A stretch of DNA of 64,000 nucleotides from Marivita sp. S6314 (GCF_023015985.1 NZ_JALKAO010000005.1:62001-126000), one strand, 5' to 3'; shown: positions 28,798-39,105, counted from the first letter of the stretch. Notes: generated by a model from the letters alone, not told the origin. Translations and numbers: made by a program.

Positions 28798-29295
28798 TCA
28801 ATGCTTGGTCCAGCCGGAACCCTTTTCGGGCGGGTTTTTCGTTTCCGTCACATCCAGAAAATCAGCGTCGATCACCGTGTCGCGCGGGCGGCGCTGGCGT
28901 GGATCCTGTTGGAATGGGTCAGGCTGGGGCCCCATCTCGAACCGCTGCACGTGGATGCGCTTTTTCAGATAACCGATGATCGCCAGGCGAATGGGCGGAG
29001 CGAGAAGGGCGAACCCGACCGCATCGGTAAAAAACCCCGGAGTCAGAAGCAATGCGCCCGCAATCAGGATCATCGCGCCATGGGCAAGCGGTTCAGAGGG
29101 ATCTTCGAGGTTGGAAAACGACCCACGCAGATTGTTCATCGCCATAAGCCCCTGCGATCGAACCAGATATGTGCCGATAATCGCCGTCAGGACAACAATC
29201 CCGAGCGTTGGCCAGAGGCCGATGACACCGCCGATCTGGATGAACAAACCGATTTCAACCAGTGGAACCAGCAAAAAAGCCACAAATAGCCACAT
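28798..29295 (-). CDS. fxsA: FxsA-family membrane protein
   Basis: A protein of 165 residues. The N-terminal half has the FxsA core: PLVEIGLFIQIGGVIG, a second membrane segment, the LVRSQGL block and LLLTPGFFTDAVGF. The C-terminal ~55 residues are charged and cytoplasmic. E. coli FxsA affects F-factor exclusion of phage T7; the role elsewhere is unclear. The true start ATG 29295 follows AAGGAG. The longer upstream opening of this frame is only the reverse of the Tim44-like gene. Confidence 0.88.
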   Translation of the reverse strand: MWLFVAFLLVPLVEIGLFIQIGGVIGLWPTLGIVVLTAIIGTYLVRSQGLMAMNNLRGSFSNLEDPSEPLAHGAMILIAGALLLTPGFFTDAVGFALLAPPIRLAIIGYLKKRIHVQRFEMGPQPDPFQQDPRQRRPRDTVIDADFLDVTETKNPPEKGSGWTKH

Positions 29296-29400
29296 GACAG
29301 GGCACTCCTTTCGATAGGCGTGCGGTGGACTATGCACGACCCAACACCTACATAAGAGCACAACAACAATGTTTCCACTTATGGTCTGGGCGAGGTCCTG

Positions 29401-30060
29401 ATGAATTCTCCGCTGATACAGCTTTTGGTGCTTGCTGGCATTGCCGTGTTTCTGATCCTGCGCTTGAAAAGCGTTTTGGGCACACGGGAAGGTTTCGAAA
29501 AACCACCTTTGCCGCAACAGGACACGCGGTCCTCGTCCCGTCCCGATTTCGAAGTAATCGAAGGCGGTCCGGATCGGGACATCATCGACCATGTCGATGA
29601 GCACAGCGACGCGGCCGATGCGCTGGCGCGCATGAAACGGGCCGAACCGTCCTTTGGCGTGGCCGATTTTCTGGGTGGCGCGCGCGGTGCCTACGAAATG
29701 ATCCTGATGGGATTCGAACGTGGTGAACTGGCGGAGATCAAGCCGTTCCTTAGCGACGAGGTGTACGATACCTTTGCCGAGGTGGTCGAAGCCCGTAACG
29801 AGCAGGGCCTGACAATCGAAGCAGAGTTTATCGGAGTACGGGAACTGTCGCTTGTGGACGCCACCTTCGACGAGGACACACGTATCGCCGAAATCTCGGT
29901 CAAATATGTCGGTGAGCTGACATCTGCGGTCCGCGACAGTTCCGGTGAGATCATCGAAGGATCGCCGACGCAGATGAAGCGTCAGAAAGATGTCTGGACC
30001 TATGCACGGCGCATGGGTGAAGATGATCCAAACTGGCAGCTTGTCGCCACGGGCGAATGA
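29401..30060 (+). CDS. Tim44-like domain membrane protein
   Basis: A protein of 219 residues. An N-terminal membrane anchor (residues ~5-22) and a polar linker are followed by a Tim44/MBA-type domain from about residue 75 (FLGGARGAYEMILMGFERG onward). In mitochondria the domain ties Hsp70 to the import channel; in alphaproteobacteria the family (sometimes called TimA) is inner-membrane and of uncertain role. It shares ATGA with mltA and diverges from fxsA. The fxsA-Tim44-mltA-smr set is common in this order. Confidence 0.88.
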   Translation: MNSPLIQLLVLAGIAVFLILRLKSVLGTREGFEKPPLPQQDTRSSSRPDFEVIEGGPDRDIIDHVDEHSDAADALARMKRAEPSFGVADFLGGARGAYEMILMGFERGELAEIKPFLSDEVYDTFAEVVEARNEQGLTIEAEFIGVRELSLVDATFDEDTRIAEISVKYVGELTSAVRDSSGEIIEGSPTQMKRQKDVWTYARRMGEDDPNWQLVATGE

Positions 30061-31100
30061 TCCGAAGGCTGGGTGCAGCCATCGTCCTGAATATTCTACT
30101 TGCAGGATCAGTTGTGCCAAACGAAACCGACCCACACTTTTCGATCCTTGGTTTCGAGGATCTTGAAGGGTGGGCGGAAGATGATCATGCCGCAGCCCTC
30201 ACCGTCTTCAAGAACACATGTGCAGATCTGGATGAACCGGATTGGTCGTCGCTCTGCGCTTTGGCATTTGACGCAAAAGACGCGCGGCAGTTTTTTGAAC
30301 TGTTCTTTCGTCCACTGTTGATCACCGATGGCAAGGACCCGTTGTTCACCGGGTATTTTGAGCCTGAGCTTGATGGGTCGCCGGTTCCGACGCCGCGTTA
30401 CCGGCATCCGGTGTATCGAATGCCATCCGAGGCCCGTGAAACCCGTCCCTGGCTGACACGCGAAGAGATCCTGACCTCTGGTGTGATGTCGGGTCGGGGT
30501 CTTGAGATCGCGTGGGTTGATGACCCGGTTGAGCTGTTTTTTCTGCAGGTTCAGGGCTCGGGCCGGATCCGGTATCCCGACGGACGTGTTATCCGCGTTG
30601 GATATGGCGGGGCGAACGGGCACAATTACCGATCCATCGGGCAGGAGCTGGTGCGCCGTGGGACATATCAGGCGCATCAGGTGTCGGCAGAAGTGATCAA
30701 GAACTGGGTGCGCCGCAACCCGGTCGAGGGCGAAGCGCTCTTGTTTCACAACAAGTCCTACGTGTTTTTCCGAGAGGTCAGTCAGGTCCCGGCCGATATG
30801 GGGCCGCTGGGCGCAATGAACCGGTCGATCACACCGATGCGTACGATTGCCGTTGATCCGGCGTACACGCCGCTGGGCGCGCCGGTTTGGATTGAAAAGG
30901 ACGGCGCTGATCCATTGCGGCGGCTGATGATCGCGCAAGATACGGGGTCGGCGATCAAGGGCGCGCAGCGGGCAGACGTGTTTTTTGGAACGGGGGATGC
31001 CGCTGGGCAGGCTGCGGGTCGGATCAAGGATCCGGGTCGCATGGTTGTCCTGATGCCCATTCAGCGCGCCTACGCTTTTTTGCCGGAAGCGATGCAATGA
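30057..31100 (+). CDS. mltA: Membrane-bound lytic murein transglycosylase A
   Basis: A protein of 347 residues. MltA cleaves the MurNAc-GlcNAc bond of peptidoglycan, forming 1,6-anhydro ends. Diagnostic blocks are LFTGYFEPELDGS, LQVQGSGRI, the YGGANGHNYRSIG block and the C-terminal 3D domain with three Asp (DTGSAIKGAQRADVFFG, GDAAG). The N-terminus is a short signal peptide with no clear lipobox Cys, so membrane lipidation is uncertain. It is coupled at both ends by ATGA overlaps. Confidence 0.93.
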   Translation: MIRRLGAAIVLNILLAGSVVPNETDPHFSILGFEDLEGWAEDDHAAALTVFKNTCADLDEPDWSSLCALAFDAKDARQFFELFFRPLLITDGKDPLFTGYFEPELDGSPVPTPRYRHPVYRMPSEARETRPWLTREEILTSGVMSGRGLEIAWVDDPVELFFLQVQGSGRIRYPDGRVIRVGYGGANGHNYRSIGQELVRRGTYQAHQVSAEVIKNWVRRNPVEGEALLFHNKSYVFFREVSQVPADMGPLGAMNRSITPMRTIAVDPAYTPLGAPVWIEKDGADPLRRLMIAQDTGSAIKGAQRADVFFGTGDAAGQAAGRIKDPGRMVVLMPIQRAYAFLPEAMQ

Positions 31101-31681
31101 GCCGTCGAAAACTGCGCGCAGATGAACACGAGCTTTGGCAAAAGGTGGCCCATTCAACCAAACCGCTTCCCGAAGCGTTGCGCCGCGAAGCGCAGAACCC
31201 CAAGCCGACACTGGTACAGCCGCGCCAACCGGACCCGATGGACCTGCCGCGGGCCTTTGGTATCGGTGCAAAAGCGCCCCTGCCCCACGGTCAGATCACA
31301 ACGCCGCAACCCGTACAACGCGGCAAACCGGCGATGGACAAGAAGACCTTTGGCAAAATGCGCCGTGGCAAGATGGTGCCGGAAGCCAAGATCGACCTGC
31401 ACGGGATGACAGTGGACCGCGCCCACCCTGCCCTGACGCGGTTTATCATGACGTCTTATTCGCGTGGATTCCGGCTTGTTCTGGTGATCACGGGCAAAGG
31501 CCAACGGGACGATCCGCATGATCCTATCCCGCGACAAAGGGGTGTTCTGAAGCGACAGGTTCCCATGTGGCTAAAGATGGCACCGCTGCATTCTGCCGTG
31601 CTTGAGGTTACCGAAGCGCATGTCCGGCATGGTGGCGGTGGTGCGTATTACGTGTATTTGCGCAGAACATCCCGAAGCTGA
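31097..31681 (+). CDS. Smr (small MutS-related) domain protein
   Basis: A protein of 194 residues. A polar, Pro-rich N-terminal ~95 residues is followed by an Smr domain: DLHGMTVDRAHPAL, then LVITGKGQ and the C-terminal HGGGGAYYVYLRR. Smr domains bind or nick nucleic acid, and the stand-alone bacterial versions are often endonucleases. It ends the Tim44-mltA-smr operon and overlaps the convergent bchO by 34 bp. It marks the left boundary of the photosynthesis cluster. Confidence 0.88.
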   Translation: MSRRKLRADEHELWQKVAHSTKPLPEALRREAQNPKPTLVQPRQPDPMDLPRAFGIGAKAPLPHGQITTPQPVQRGKPAMDKKTFGKMRRGKMVPEAKIDLHGMTVDRAHPALTRFIMTSYSRGFRLVLVITGKGQRDDPHDPIPRQRGVLKRQVPMWLKMAPLHSAVLEVTEAHVRHGGGGAYYVYLRRTSRS

Positions 31682-32508
31682 TCCGCGACCAGTTCAGGTG
31701 CTTCTTCATGTAACAGGTGCCCGTATCCCGGAACTGATATGACATTGGCATCCTGCATTTTTTCTGCAGACGATCGCACCGATGACGGCGGAACGGCCTT
31801 GTCGTTCTCTCCGATGAGAAACGTGCAGGGCACATCAATTCTGGGCAGGTCGGCCAGCAATCCATCCAGTTTCCATTGCGCCATCATCAGCAATGTGCCG
31901 TCGATGTGATCGCGATTGCGAAAGAGTTTCGCGTAAAGGCTCAACCCTTCGGGCGAAATGTTTGACCCTGTGGTCGCCATCAGGGACACCACCTGACCCG
32001 GATCAGACATCCTGCGATTGACCATGTTCACCATCATCGGGCTCATCGCGACTATACGCGCGGCCATCGGGAACAAGACGCCTGTCAGCCCTTTGAAAGG
32101 TGTCAAAGCGGGGTTCACTGCGATCAGAGGAACCTTCGCCTTAGCGGTCTGCAGCAGTCGCAACGCGAGCGCGGCACCGGCGGAATGGGCAAGCACCGCT
32201 TTCGGTTTCCACCCTTCGTGATCCAGCAGGCTTTGCACGTCCTGCGTCATCAGGGTCAGCGAAGACCGATGCCGCGACCCAAGTTTGGTTTGGCCGTGTC
32301 CAGGCAGATCGATTGCCACGACGTGATAGTCTTTGGCCAGGTTGGTCATCATATCTCGCCAGGAATGGGTCGAGCCACTGGCCCCGTGCAGCAGGAGCAG
32401 CGTGTCGCCGCGGCCCATCTCCTGAACATGCCAGTGATGCGGGCGAACATCTATGAATCGTGAATGCTCTGCATGCGGCCAGGCAGTGAGCGTTTCAGCA
32501 ACACCCAT
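31648..32508 (-). CDS. bchO: Magnesium chelatase accessory alpha/beta hydrolase BchO
   Basis: A protein of 286 residues. The alpha/beta-hydrolase oxyanion block LLLLHGASGSTHSW (about 37-50) and the nucleophile elbow AHSAGA are visible, with the late Asp (GENDKAVP) and His (GYGHLLHEE). BchO is the accessory protein regularly encoded with bchI and bchD; its exact reaction in Mg-protoporphyrin formation is unsettled. It follows bchD by 4 bp in the crtA-bchI-D-O operon. Confidence 0.93.
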   Translation of the reverse strand: MGVAETLTAWPHAEHSRFIDVRPHHWHVQEMGRGDTLLLLHGASGSTHSWRDMMTNLAKDYHVVAIDLPGHGQTKLGSRHRSSLTLMTQDVQSLLDHEGWKPKAVLAHSAGAALALRLLQTAKAKVPLIAVNPALTPFKGLTGVLFPMAARIVAMSPMMVNMVNRRMSDPGQVVSLMATTGSNISPEGLSLYAKLFRNRDHIDGTLLMMAQWKLDGLLADLPRIDVPCTFLIGENDKAVPPSSVRSSAEKMQDANVISVPGYGHLLHEEAPELVADQLRDVLRKYT

Positions 32509-32512
32509 GACA

Positions 32513-34201
32513 TCAGCCGCCCAGGGCCGTGTCGATTGCGCGGCTCAGGCCTTTGGAATCGGCGCGGGGGAGCGCGATATAGCGTGCACCCATCACGTCA
32601 CACAGCGCTTGCAGGTCGCGGTGTGGTCGGACCGACGTGTCGATTATCGCGCTGGACAGGTTTAGGCCGCGGATATGCCGTGCCATCGCATGGGCATCTT
32701 CGTTTGCAGCGGCCCGACCGGTTCGACCCGGTAGCGGGACATTGGCGCGTCCGTCGGTCAGAACCGCTATGGACGGGGACAGGCCCTGTGATTTTGCCCG
32801 TTTTGCCAATTCCGCCGCTGCCTTGAGGCCGGAGGCCAGTGGTGTCCCACCACCCCCGGGAAGACCGGCAAGGCGGCGTTTGGTTTGCACAAGCGATCGC
32901 GTTGGCGGAAGGATCAGATCGGCGCTGTCCCCCCTGAAGGCAATAAGCGCAACATGGTCACGCCGCGCGTAGGCGTCAGCGAGCATGAGTTCCACAGCGC
33001 CCTTGGCTTCGGCAAGGCGCGCGACGGCCGACGATCCGGAGGCATCCACCGCGAAGATGACCAGCCGGTCGGACATTTCCTGAAAGCTGCGCACGTGGAT
33101 GTCGGATTGACGGATCTGGACGCCAGTCCGTTCTGGATGCTGGCGTTTGCGGATCGTCTGCCATGGAACGGCCGCGCGCAGGGTGGCGACAAGGTCAATG
33201 CGGTTGCCACCGTCAAGTCGACCGGGTTGCGACGGAAGGGGTCGCCCTCGTCTGTTGCCGCGTTTCTTCTGGCCCGCGCCACCACTGCCCGAAGCCGTTT
33301 TGGCCCTGCCCGATCCTTCCAGATGCGCCAATATGTCAAACGGAAGAATGGCTTTGACCGCTTCGATCAACAGCTCGTCGGGAAGCGTCAGGTCTGACCC
33401 GTCCTGATCCGGGCTTTGCGCATCTGGCTGATCATCCTGTGTCGTGGTGTCCTCTTCAGGCGTGTCCTCGTCGTCGGTTGGCATTTGTGTTGCGCGGTGG
33501 GCATAGACAAGCTGAACCGCGACTTGCAGATCGTCCTCAGAGACAGAGTTCCGGTTATTCAGAGCCGCATTCGCGCGCGCTGTGGCAAGAGCAAGGAGGG
33601 GCGCGCGAAGAGACAAAATGCCAAAACGCGCCGCAGTAACGGCAAGCGCTTCGGGCACGTTTTTGGGAATGGTGATTGTACCCAGGTGGTTTTGTGCGTC
33701 CCGAATAGATGCATGCGACACGACCATTTGCGCCAGTTCAACATGGCGCAAGCCTTCGAGTTCGACCCGAAAGGCAAGACGCTCGGCCAACGTGCGCGGC
33801 GCGATCTCGTCATCTTCGGCTCCTTCATCAAGCAGGATCAGGCAGTGACCAAGACCCGAATCCAACCCTTGCGCCAATCGCGCGGCGAGGCTGGGTTCGC
33901 AGCGTTCCGCCATGGTGAAGACCAGAGGCTTTGGTGTTTCAAGAAGCCCCGTAGATCGTACGACTTTGCCTTGCGTCAGGGTCTCACCCACGTCGATTCC
34001 ACCAAAGAGCTGCAAATCGCTCGTGGAAGGCGCGATGCGGCGGGCGTTTGGAAACAGGCTTTTGATTGGTTCGCAAAACCGGTCCCGAATAGGGCCGGCG
34101 CGCGACCGCAGATGCAGACCGCCGAGTCCGACAGGATCAACCGCCAGCAGAGACAACGCCAATTGGCCCTGCACCTGAATGCCGGTCCGGTCTTCTATCA
34201 T
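32513..34201 (-). CDS. bchD: Magnesium chelatase subunit D
   Basis: A protein of 562 residues. It has an N-terminal AAA-like domain that has lost the Walker motifs, an acidic and proline-rich linker at about 240-275 (DDEDTPEED), and a C-terminal von Willebrand/integrin-I domain with the MIDAS motif DASGS at 386-390. With BchI and BchH it inserts Mg into protoporphyrin IX. BchH is not in the window. Its start overlaps the bchI stop. Confidence 0.95.
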   Translation of the reverse strand: MIEDRTGIQVQGQLALSLLAVDPVGLGGLHLRSRAGPIRDRFCEPIKSLFPNARRIAPSTSDLQLFGGIDVGETLTQGKVVRSTGLLETPKPLVFTMAERCEPSLAARLAQGLDSGLGHCLILLDEGAEDDEIAPRTLAERLAFRVELEGLRHVELAQMVVSHASIRDAQNHLGTITIPKNVPEALAVTAARFGILSLRAPLLALATARANAALNNRNSVSEDDLQVAVQLVYAHRATQMPTDDEDTPEEDTTTQDDQPDAQSPDQDGSDLTLPDELLIEAVKAILPFDILAHLEGSGRAKTASGSGGAGQKKRGNRRGRPLPSQPGRLDGGNRIDLVATLRAAVPWQTIRKRQHPERTGVQIRQSDIHVRSFQEMSDRLVIFAVDASGSSAVARLAEAKGAVELMLADAYARRDHVALIAFRGDSADLILPPTRSLVQTKRRLAGLPGGGGTPLASGLKAAAELAKRAKSQGLSPSIAVLTDGRANVPLPGRTGRAAANEDAHAMARHIRGLNLSSAIIDTSVRPHRDLQALCDVMGARYIALPRADSKGLSRAIDTALGG

Positions 34202-35202
34202 GCAAAAACTTCCTCAACCGTGCGTTTCACGCGTGTTGAAGTCCCGGCATCGTCAAGAGGATCACGGCGCAGACGGTGGCTGAGCGCCATGGGTGCAACC
34301 GACCGCAGGTGCTCACGGGTCGTTTGCGCGCTGCCTTCATAGGCGGCCAACGCCCGGGCGGCCCGAAGCAGGGTCAGTTCACCGCGCAAACCATCTGATC
34401 CGATGGCAACGCACAGCCCGGCACAATCCCGCAATGTCTCATCGGGCGCGTCAATCGCGGTGAGTGCGTCGCGCGCCATAAGGATCTGTTCGCGGATCTT
34501 GGTGTCTTCCGGCGCCCATTTGGCGACGAAACTCTCCGGGTTGGTGTCAAACGCGGCGCGGCGGCGGATCACCTCAACACGCTCTTCGATGTCATTTGGA
34601 GAGGTCACCTCGACCGACAGGCCAAACCGGTCAAGCAACTGCGGACGCAATTCGCCTTCTTCGGGGTTGCCGGAGCCGACCAGAACAAACCGCGCATCGT
34701 GCCGGACGGACAGCCCTTCGCGTTCAATGACGTTTTCGCCGGATTGCGCGACATCCAGAAGAAGATCGACCAGATGATCCTCCAGAAGATTGACCTCGTC
34801 GATATAGAGATACCCGCGGTTCGCTTTCGCCAGGAGCCCGGGCTCAAACGCCTTTTCCCCACGGCTGAGCGCGCGTTCGATATCCAGAGCGCCGACAAGG
34901 CGGTCTTCGGTTGTGCCAAGCGGCAGATCGACAACGGGGGTCGGTGCGGTGATCATTTCGCCGGAAACAGGGTCTGCCCAATCCGGCATCTCCTCTAGGG
35001 TGGCTGCGTTTGTCGGGCTGCCTTTTAGTTTTTGGATTTCCGGCAAAAGCGCAGCAAGCGCGCGGACGGCGGTGGATTTTCCGGTCCCCCGGTCCCCGAA
35101 CACCAGAACACCACCGATACCGGGGTCAATTGCGGTCAGGATCATGGCCAGCTTCATCTGGTCCTGGCCGACGATGGCCGAGAAGGGAAAGGGTTGTCTC
35201 AT
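34198..35202 (-). CDS. bchI: Magnesium chelatase ATPase subunit I
   Basis: A protein of 334 residues. The AAA+ motor has Walker [10 protein letters not shown] (37-45), Walker [13 protein letters not shown], sensor-1 [20 protein letters not shown] and arginine-finger regions. ATP hydrolysis drives Mg insertion at the start of the chlorophyll branch. It is coupled by ATGA overlaps to crtA upstream and bchD downstream. Confidence 0.97.
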   Translation of the reverse strand: MRQPFPFSAIVGQDQMKLAMILTAIDPGIGGVLVFGDRGTGKSTAVRALAALLPEIQKLKGSPTNAATLEEMPDWADPVSGEMITAPTPVVDLPLGTTEDRLVGALDIERALSRGEKAFEPGLLAKANRGYLYIDEVNLLEDHLVDLLLDVAQSGENVIEREGLSVRHDARFVLVGSGNPEEGELRPQLLDRFGLSVEVTSPNDIEERVEVIRRRAAFDTNPESFVAKWAPEDTKIREQILMARDALTAIDAPDETLRDCAGLCVAIGSDGLRGELTLLRAARALAAYEGSAQTTREHLRSVAPMALSHRLRRDPLDDAGTSTRVKRTVEEVFA

Positions 35203-35906
35203 GCGGCGATGTCCTTGAGAATACGAGGGGATTGGCCTTCCCAGCTGCCTGTTTCACCGGTCACGCGGAACCGTGCGTACAGTTCTTCGCGAAACCACTT
35301 TCCGTCGCGGACGGCGCGAATGGCTTTGGCATGGGGGCCGTTTATGCGGGCAAAATTGGCCATGGACTGGGAATCCGGCCAGATGGAAAACGTGATCTGT
35401 TGCAGCAGTGGAACTTCGCCGATACCGATCTTGAACAGGACATTGGGATCCTGACCAATCACGCCACTGATGTCCGGAACCCGTTTCCAGAATTGTGCGG
35501 CAACAGCCGGTCGCACAGTGGCGCGGGTCAGTGCAGCGATCGGCCCGTGCTCCACAGGTGATTCTTCGAGAAACGGAGACTGGCCTGACCAGGCGCCCCG
35601 GGCAGAGTAGGGGGTCAGGAACAGTGTCCAGTTTTCGGACGCGCGGTTTCGGTAGGACTGAAACAAGGGCTCTGTTGCAATGGCCTCGCGCGCGCGGGCG
35701 TCGTCAGACCACACTGTCAGGATGGCATAGACAGCCGTGTTCGGAACTGGGGTAAACCCTTCGCCCGTTCCTGATCCGCACAGCTTCCAGAACTGAAGGC
35801 CCTTGATCCTTGGCAGGGACAGGCGCGCGGCCCCCATCATGGTCAACGCCCACAGCCGCGAAAGCGGTGTGGCAAAGCGGTAAAAGCTGAGACTCACGGT
35901 CTGCAT
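35199..35906 (-). CDS. crtA: Spheroidene monooxygenase CrtA
   Basis: A protein of 235 residues. It uses oxygen to oxidise spheroidene to the keto-carotenoid spheroidenone, the usual pigment of aerobic phototrophs. Family blocks: [11 protein letters not shown] at the N-terminus, [15 protein letters not shown] and the TVWSDD segment. An in-frame ATG lies four codons upstream (35918), but GGGAACC precedes the ATG 35906 and the family start matches MQTV. A PpsR box lies 15 bp upstream. It heads the crtA-bchI-D-O operon. Confidence 0.93.
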   Translation of the reverse strand: MQTVSLSFYRFATPLSRLWALTMMGAARLSLPRIKGLQFWKLCGSGTGEGFTPVPNTAVYAILTVWSDDARAREAIATEPLFQSYRNRASENWTLFLTPYSARGAWSGQSPFLEESPVEHGPIAALTRATVRPAVAAQFWKRVPDISGVIGQDPNVLFKIGIGEVPLLQQITFSIWPDSQSMANFARINGPHAKAIRAVRDGKWFREELYARFRVTGETGSWEGQSPRILKDIAA

Positions 35907-35920
35907 TTTGGTTCCCATAG

Positions 35921-35938
35921 TGTCAACTTAGTCTGACA
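35921..35938. promoter_or_regulatory. PpsR box, crtA side
   Basis: TGT-N12-ACA palindrome with half-site TGTCAACTTA, directly upstream of crtA. It is the known target pattern of PpsR/CrtJ, whose gene is at 60156-61577. Its partner at 35997 lies 58 bp away. Confidence 0.85.
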
Positions 35939-35996
35939 CATTTCAGCGCAGTAGGGAAGATAGATATTTTTTCGGCCGCGTTCCCGGGCAAAATGT

Positions 35997-36014
35997 TGTA
36001 AAGTAAAGTTGACA
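35997..36014. promoter_or_regulatory. PpsR box, crtI side
   Basis: TGT-N12-ACA with a right half reading AGTTGACA, ending 15 bp before the first crtI ATG. The pair with the crtA-side box would let one repressor complex control both divergent carotenoid operons. Confidence 0.85.
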
Positions 36015-36029
36015 GTATAGAATAGTGAA

Positions 36030-37580
36030 ATGATGACAAAACTAGATTCTGCCCTCGCGGCACATTCTGACAAGATGACCGCCGCCCATGCGATTGTCAT
36101 TGGTGCCGGGCTTGGTGGCCTTGCTTCGGCGATGCGTCTGGGCGCGATGGGATATCGCGTAACGGTGATCGACAAGCTTGATGTACCGGGGGGGCGCGGC
36201 TCTGCGATTCACAAAGACGGACACAGGTTTGATCTGGGCCCGACGATTGTGACGGTTCCTCAGGTGTTCAAAGAGTTATGGGCGGTCTGCGGGCGCGATT
36301 TTCATCAGGAGGTCGATCTTCGACCGCTTGATCCGTTTTATGAAATCCGCTGGCCCGATGGATCAAAATTCACCGCCCGGCAGGATACCGATGCCATGCG
36401 CGCCGAAGTTGCGCGGTTGTCGCCACAGGATGTGGCCGGGTACGACAAGTTCCTGCAAGACAGCGAAGAACGCTATTGGTTCGGGTTCGAAGATCTGGGG
36501 CGCCGGTCCATGCATCGTCTGATGGACCTGATTCGCGTGTTGCCAAAATTCGCAATGCTGCGGGCGGACCGGTCGGTCTATGCGCATGCGTCCAAACGCG
36601 TAAAAGATGAGCGGTTGCGCATGGCGTTGTCGTTCCACCCGCTGTTTATCGGGGGCGACCCGTTCAACGTCACGTCGATGTACATCCTCGTGTCGCATCT
36701 CGAAAAGGAATTCGGGGTGCACTACGCGATGGGGGGTGTCGCCGCGATTGCCGAAAACATGGCCAAGATCATCCGGGAGCAGGGTGGCGCGCTTCTGATG
36801 GAAACGGAAGTTGACGAAATCCTCGTCAAATCTGACCGGGCGCGGGGTGTAAAACTTGTGTCCGGGGATGTGCTAACGGCTGATATCGTTGTGTCGAATG
36901 CGGATGCGGGGTTCACCTATGACCGCCTTCTGCGCATGCAAAAACGGAAACGCTGGACGCCGACAAAACTGTCGAGCCGGCGGTGGTCGATGGGTCTCTA
37001 TGTCTGGTATTTCGGCACCAAGGGCACCCGCGACATGTGGCCCGATGTGGGGCACCACACGATCCTGAACGGCCCGCGCTACAAGGGGCTTGTCCGCGAC
37101 ATCTTTATGAAAGGCAAAGTTGCTGACGACTTTTCGCTGTACGTCCATCGCCCGACCGTGACGGATCCAACTGCGGCTCCGGAAGGTGACGATACGTTCT
37201 ATGTCCTCAGCCCCGTGCCGCATCTGGGGCACAAGGATTCTGCCGATTGGTCAAAACTGGAACGGGAATACCGTGTGCGATTGACCAAGGCGCTGGAAGA
37301 GCAGCTTTTGCCCGGATTTTCGAGCCGCGTCACTGCAAGCGAGGTGTTTACGCCGGAAACGTTCAAGGACAGGTATTCATCGCCCTATGGATCGGGCTTT
37401 TCGATTGAGCCGCGAATCCTGCAAAGCGCTTGGTTCCGGCCACATAACGTGAGTGAAGAGTTGAAGGGTCTGTATCTGACTGGCGCAGGCACGCATCCCG
37501 GCGCGGGGTTGCCGGGGGTGATCTCCTCTGCCGAAGTGCTGGCACAGCTTGTCCCTGATCCTGTCCTGGTGCGCGGATGA
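36030..37580 (+). CDS. crtI: Phytoene desaturase CrtI
   Basis: A protein of 516 residues. FAD-dependent, it performs three desaturations of phytoene to neurosporene in the spheroidene pathway. The dinucleotide motif VIGAGLGGLASAMRLGAMG is at about residues 23-41, and the C-terminal bacterial-type phytoene desaturase signature GLYLTGAGTHPGAG is present. Start alternatives are ATG 36030, 36033 or 36075; none has a strong ribosome site, so the N-terminus is uncertain. It is coupled to crtB by ATGA. Confidence 0.95.
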   Translation: MMTKLDSALAAHSDKMTAAHAIVIGAGLGGLASAMRLGAMGYRVTVIDKLDVPGGRGSAIHKDGHRFDLGPTIVTVPQVFKELWAVCGRDFHQEVDLRPLDPFYEIRWPDGSKFTARQDTDAMRAEVARLSPQDVAGYDKFLQDSEERYWFGFEDLGRRSMHRLMDLIRVLPKFAMLRADRSVYAHASKRVKDERLRMALSFHPLFIGGDPFNVTSMYILVSHLEKEFGVHYAMGGVAAIAENMAKIIREQGGALLMETEVDEILVKSDRARGVKLVSGDVLTADIVVSNADAGFTYDRLLRMQKRKRWTPTKLSSRRWSMGLYVWYFGTKGTRDMWPDVGHHTILNGPRYKGLVRDIFMKGKVADDFSLYVHRPTVTDPTAAPEGDDTFYVLSPVPHLGHKDSADWSKLEREYRVRLTKALEEQLLPGFSSRVTASEVFTPETFKDRYSSPYGSGFSIEPRILQSAWFRPHNVSEELKGLYLTGAGTHPGAGLPGVISSAEVLAQLVPDPVLVRG

Positions 37581-38617
37581 GCAGTTACGCCGCCGATATG
37601 GAAGCCTGTCGCGAAGCGATCCGTCATGGATCGCTGTCGTTTCACATGGCATCGCGCGTTCTCCCGGCGTCGGTGCGGGATCCGTCATTGGCGCTTTATG
37701 CGTTCTGTCGGCTGGCTGACGATGCGGTTGACCTGCAACAGGAAAAGGCCGCCGCTGTATTGCGTCTGCAGGATCGTCTTGAGCGTATCTATGCCGGACG
37801 TCCCGACGATGCAGCGCCCGACCGGGCCTTTGCGCGGGTGGTCGAGGAATTCGAGATGCCCCGCGCCTTGCCCGATGCGCTTTTGGAAGGGCTGGCATGG
37901 GACGCGGTTGGACGCACTTATCAGAACTTGTCGGAGTTGTTTGACTACTCGGCCCGCGTTGCTTCGGCGGTGGGCGTGATGATGTGCGTCTTGATGCGTG
38001 TGCGGGATCCGCATGCGTTGGCCCGGGCTTGCGATCTGGGAATCGCGATGCAACTCACGAACATCGCGCGAGATATTGGCGAGGATTCGCTTGAAGGGCG
38101 CATCTATCTGCCGCTGGACTGGCTGGACGAGGCGGGTCTGGACAAGGAAGCATTCCTGTCTGATCCCAAACCGACCAAAGCGGTCCGTCAGATGGCGCGC
38201 CGTTTGGTGATGGAAGCAAATCGCCTGTACATGCGGTCCGAAGCAGGCGTTTCCGCGCTGCCGCTATCGTCGCGCACGGGGATTTACGCGGCGCGGTACA
38301 TCTATGCCGGGATCGGCAGTCAGGTGCAGCGGGCAGGATACGATTCCATCTCGACACGGGCGCACACGTCAAAAGGTCAGAAATTGGGCTGGCTGGCTGT
38401 ATCCGCCATGAAGGCCGCAACAACCGTTGTGATGCCAAAATCTGCGGTCCTGTTTGCCCGGAGCCTGCCGGAAACGCAATTTCTCGTACACGCGGCGGGG
38501 CGGAATACGGATCGGCGGACGCGCTCTGACACCATCATCGAGGCGCTGTCGCAAGTCGCGCAACACGAGCGGAACCGCCAGAACGGGTTGATTGATACGA
38601 CCGGTCGACTTACCTGA
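37577..38617 (+). CDS. crtB: Phytoene synthase CrtB
   Basis: A protein of 346 residues. It condenses two geranylgeranyl diphosphates to phytoene. The two Mg-binding Asp motifs are RLADDAVD (Asp48, 49, 52) and NIARDIGED at about 160-168, with GRIYLP next to the latter. It is co-translated with crtI and followed by tspO five bases after its stop. Confidence 0.96.
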   Translation: MSSYAADMEACREAIRHGSLSFHMASRVLPASVRDPSLALYAFCRLADDAVDLQQEKAAAVLRLQDRLERIYAGRPDDAAPDRAFARVVEEFEMPRALPDALLEGLAWDAVGRTYQNLSELFDYSARVASAVGVMMCVLMRVRDPHALARACDLGIAMQLTNIARDIGEDSLEGRIYLPLDWLDEAGLDKEAFLSDPKPTKAVRQMARRLVMEANRLYMRSEAGVSALPLSSRTGIYAARYIYAGIGSQVQRAGYDSISTRAHTSKGQKLGWLAVSAMKAATTVVMPKSAVLFARSLPETQFLVHAAGRNTDRRTRSDTIIEALSQVAQHERNRQNGLIDTTGRLT

Positions 38618-38622
38618 CTGTC

Positions 38623-39105
38623 ATGTTTTGGCTTTTGTTTGGAATATTTCTTGCGGCTTGCATGGCTGCTGGTGCCACTGGGGGGTTGTTTTCGCCCGGC
38701 CCGTGGTATCGCAATCTGAAAAAGCCATCCTGGACGCCCCCGGATTGGGTGTTCCCCGTGACATGGACAACGCTTTATCTGCTGATGTCCGCTGCGGGCG
38801 CGCGTGTTGCGTTAAGCCCTGACAACGCGCTGGCGATGGCCCTTTGGTCTTTGCAGATCGCGTTGAACAGCCTTTGGACACCGGTGTTTTTCGGGTTGCA
38901 GCGGATCAAGCTGGGGATGATCGTGCTCAGCCTGTTGTGGGTGTCGGTGGCAGCGACCCTCTGGGCCTTGTGGCAGGTGGACATGATTGCCGGGCTGATG
39001 TTCGTGCCTTACCTGATCTGGGTTTCCATCGCAGGTGCGCTGAACGCCAGTGTCTGGAAGCTGAACCCAGATGAGGCGAATGCGCCGCGCCGGGCATCTA
39101 CTTAA
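38623..39105 (+). CDS. tspO: TspO/MBR-family tryptophan-rich sensory protein (CrtK)
   Basis: A protein of 160 residues with five membrane segments and many Trp residues. Family marks are PGPWYRNLKKPSWTPPDWVF near residues 26-45 and the ALNSLWTPVFFG block. In Rhodobacter sphaeroides TspO sits in the outer membrane and modulates photosynthesis gene expression in response to oxygen, probably through tetrapyrrole handling. The crtI-crtB-tspO order matches. Its end overlaps crtC by 4 bp, tail to tail. Confidence 0.93.
   Translation: MFWLLFGIFLAACMAAGATGGLFSPGPWYRNLKKPSWTPPDWVFPVTWTTLYLLMSAAGARVALSPDNALAMALWSLQIALNSLWTPVFFGLQRIKLGMIVLSLLWVSVAATLWALWQVDMIAGLMFVPYLIWVSIAGALNASVWKLNPDEANAPRRAST

Noticed and set aside
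29296-30135. Upstream extension of the fxsA frame to 445 codons
   Set aside because: The extra part is the complement of the Tim44-like gene; AAGGAG and the FxsA family start mark 29295.
35921-35926. TTGACA complement as the crtA -35 element
   Set aside because: It is too close to the crtA start for a -10 and leader; it is better explained as a PpsR half-site.
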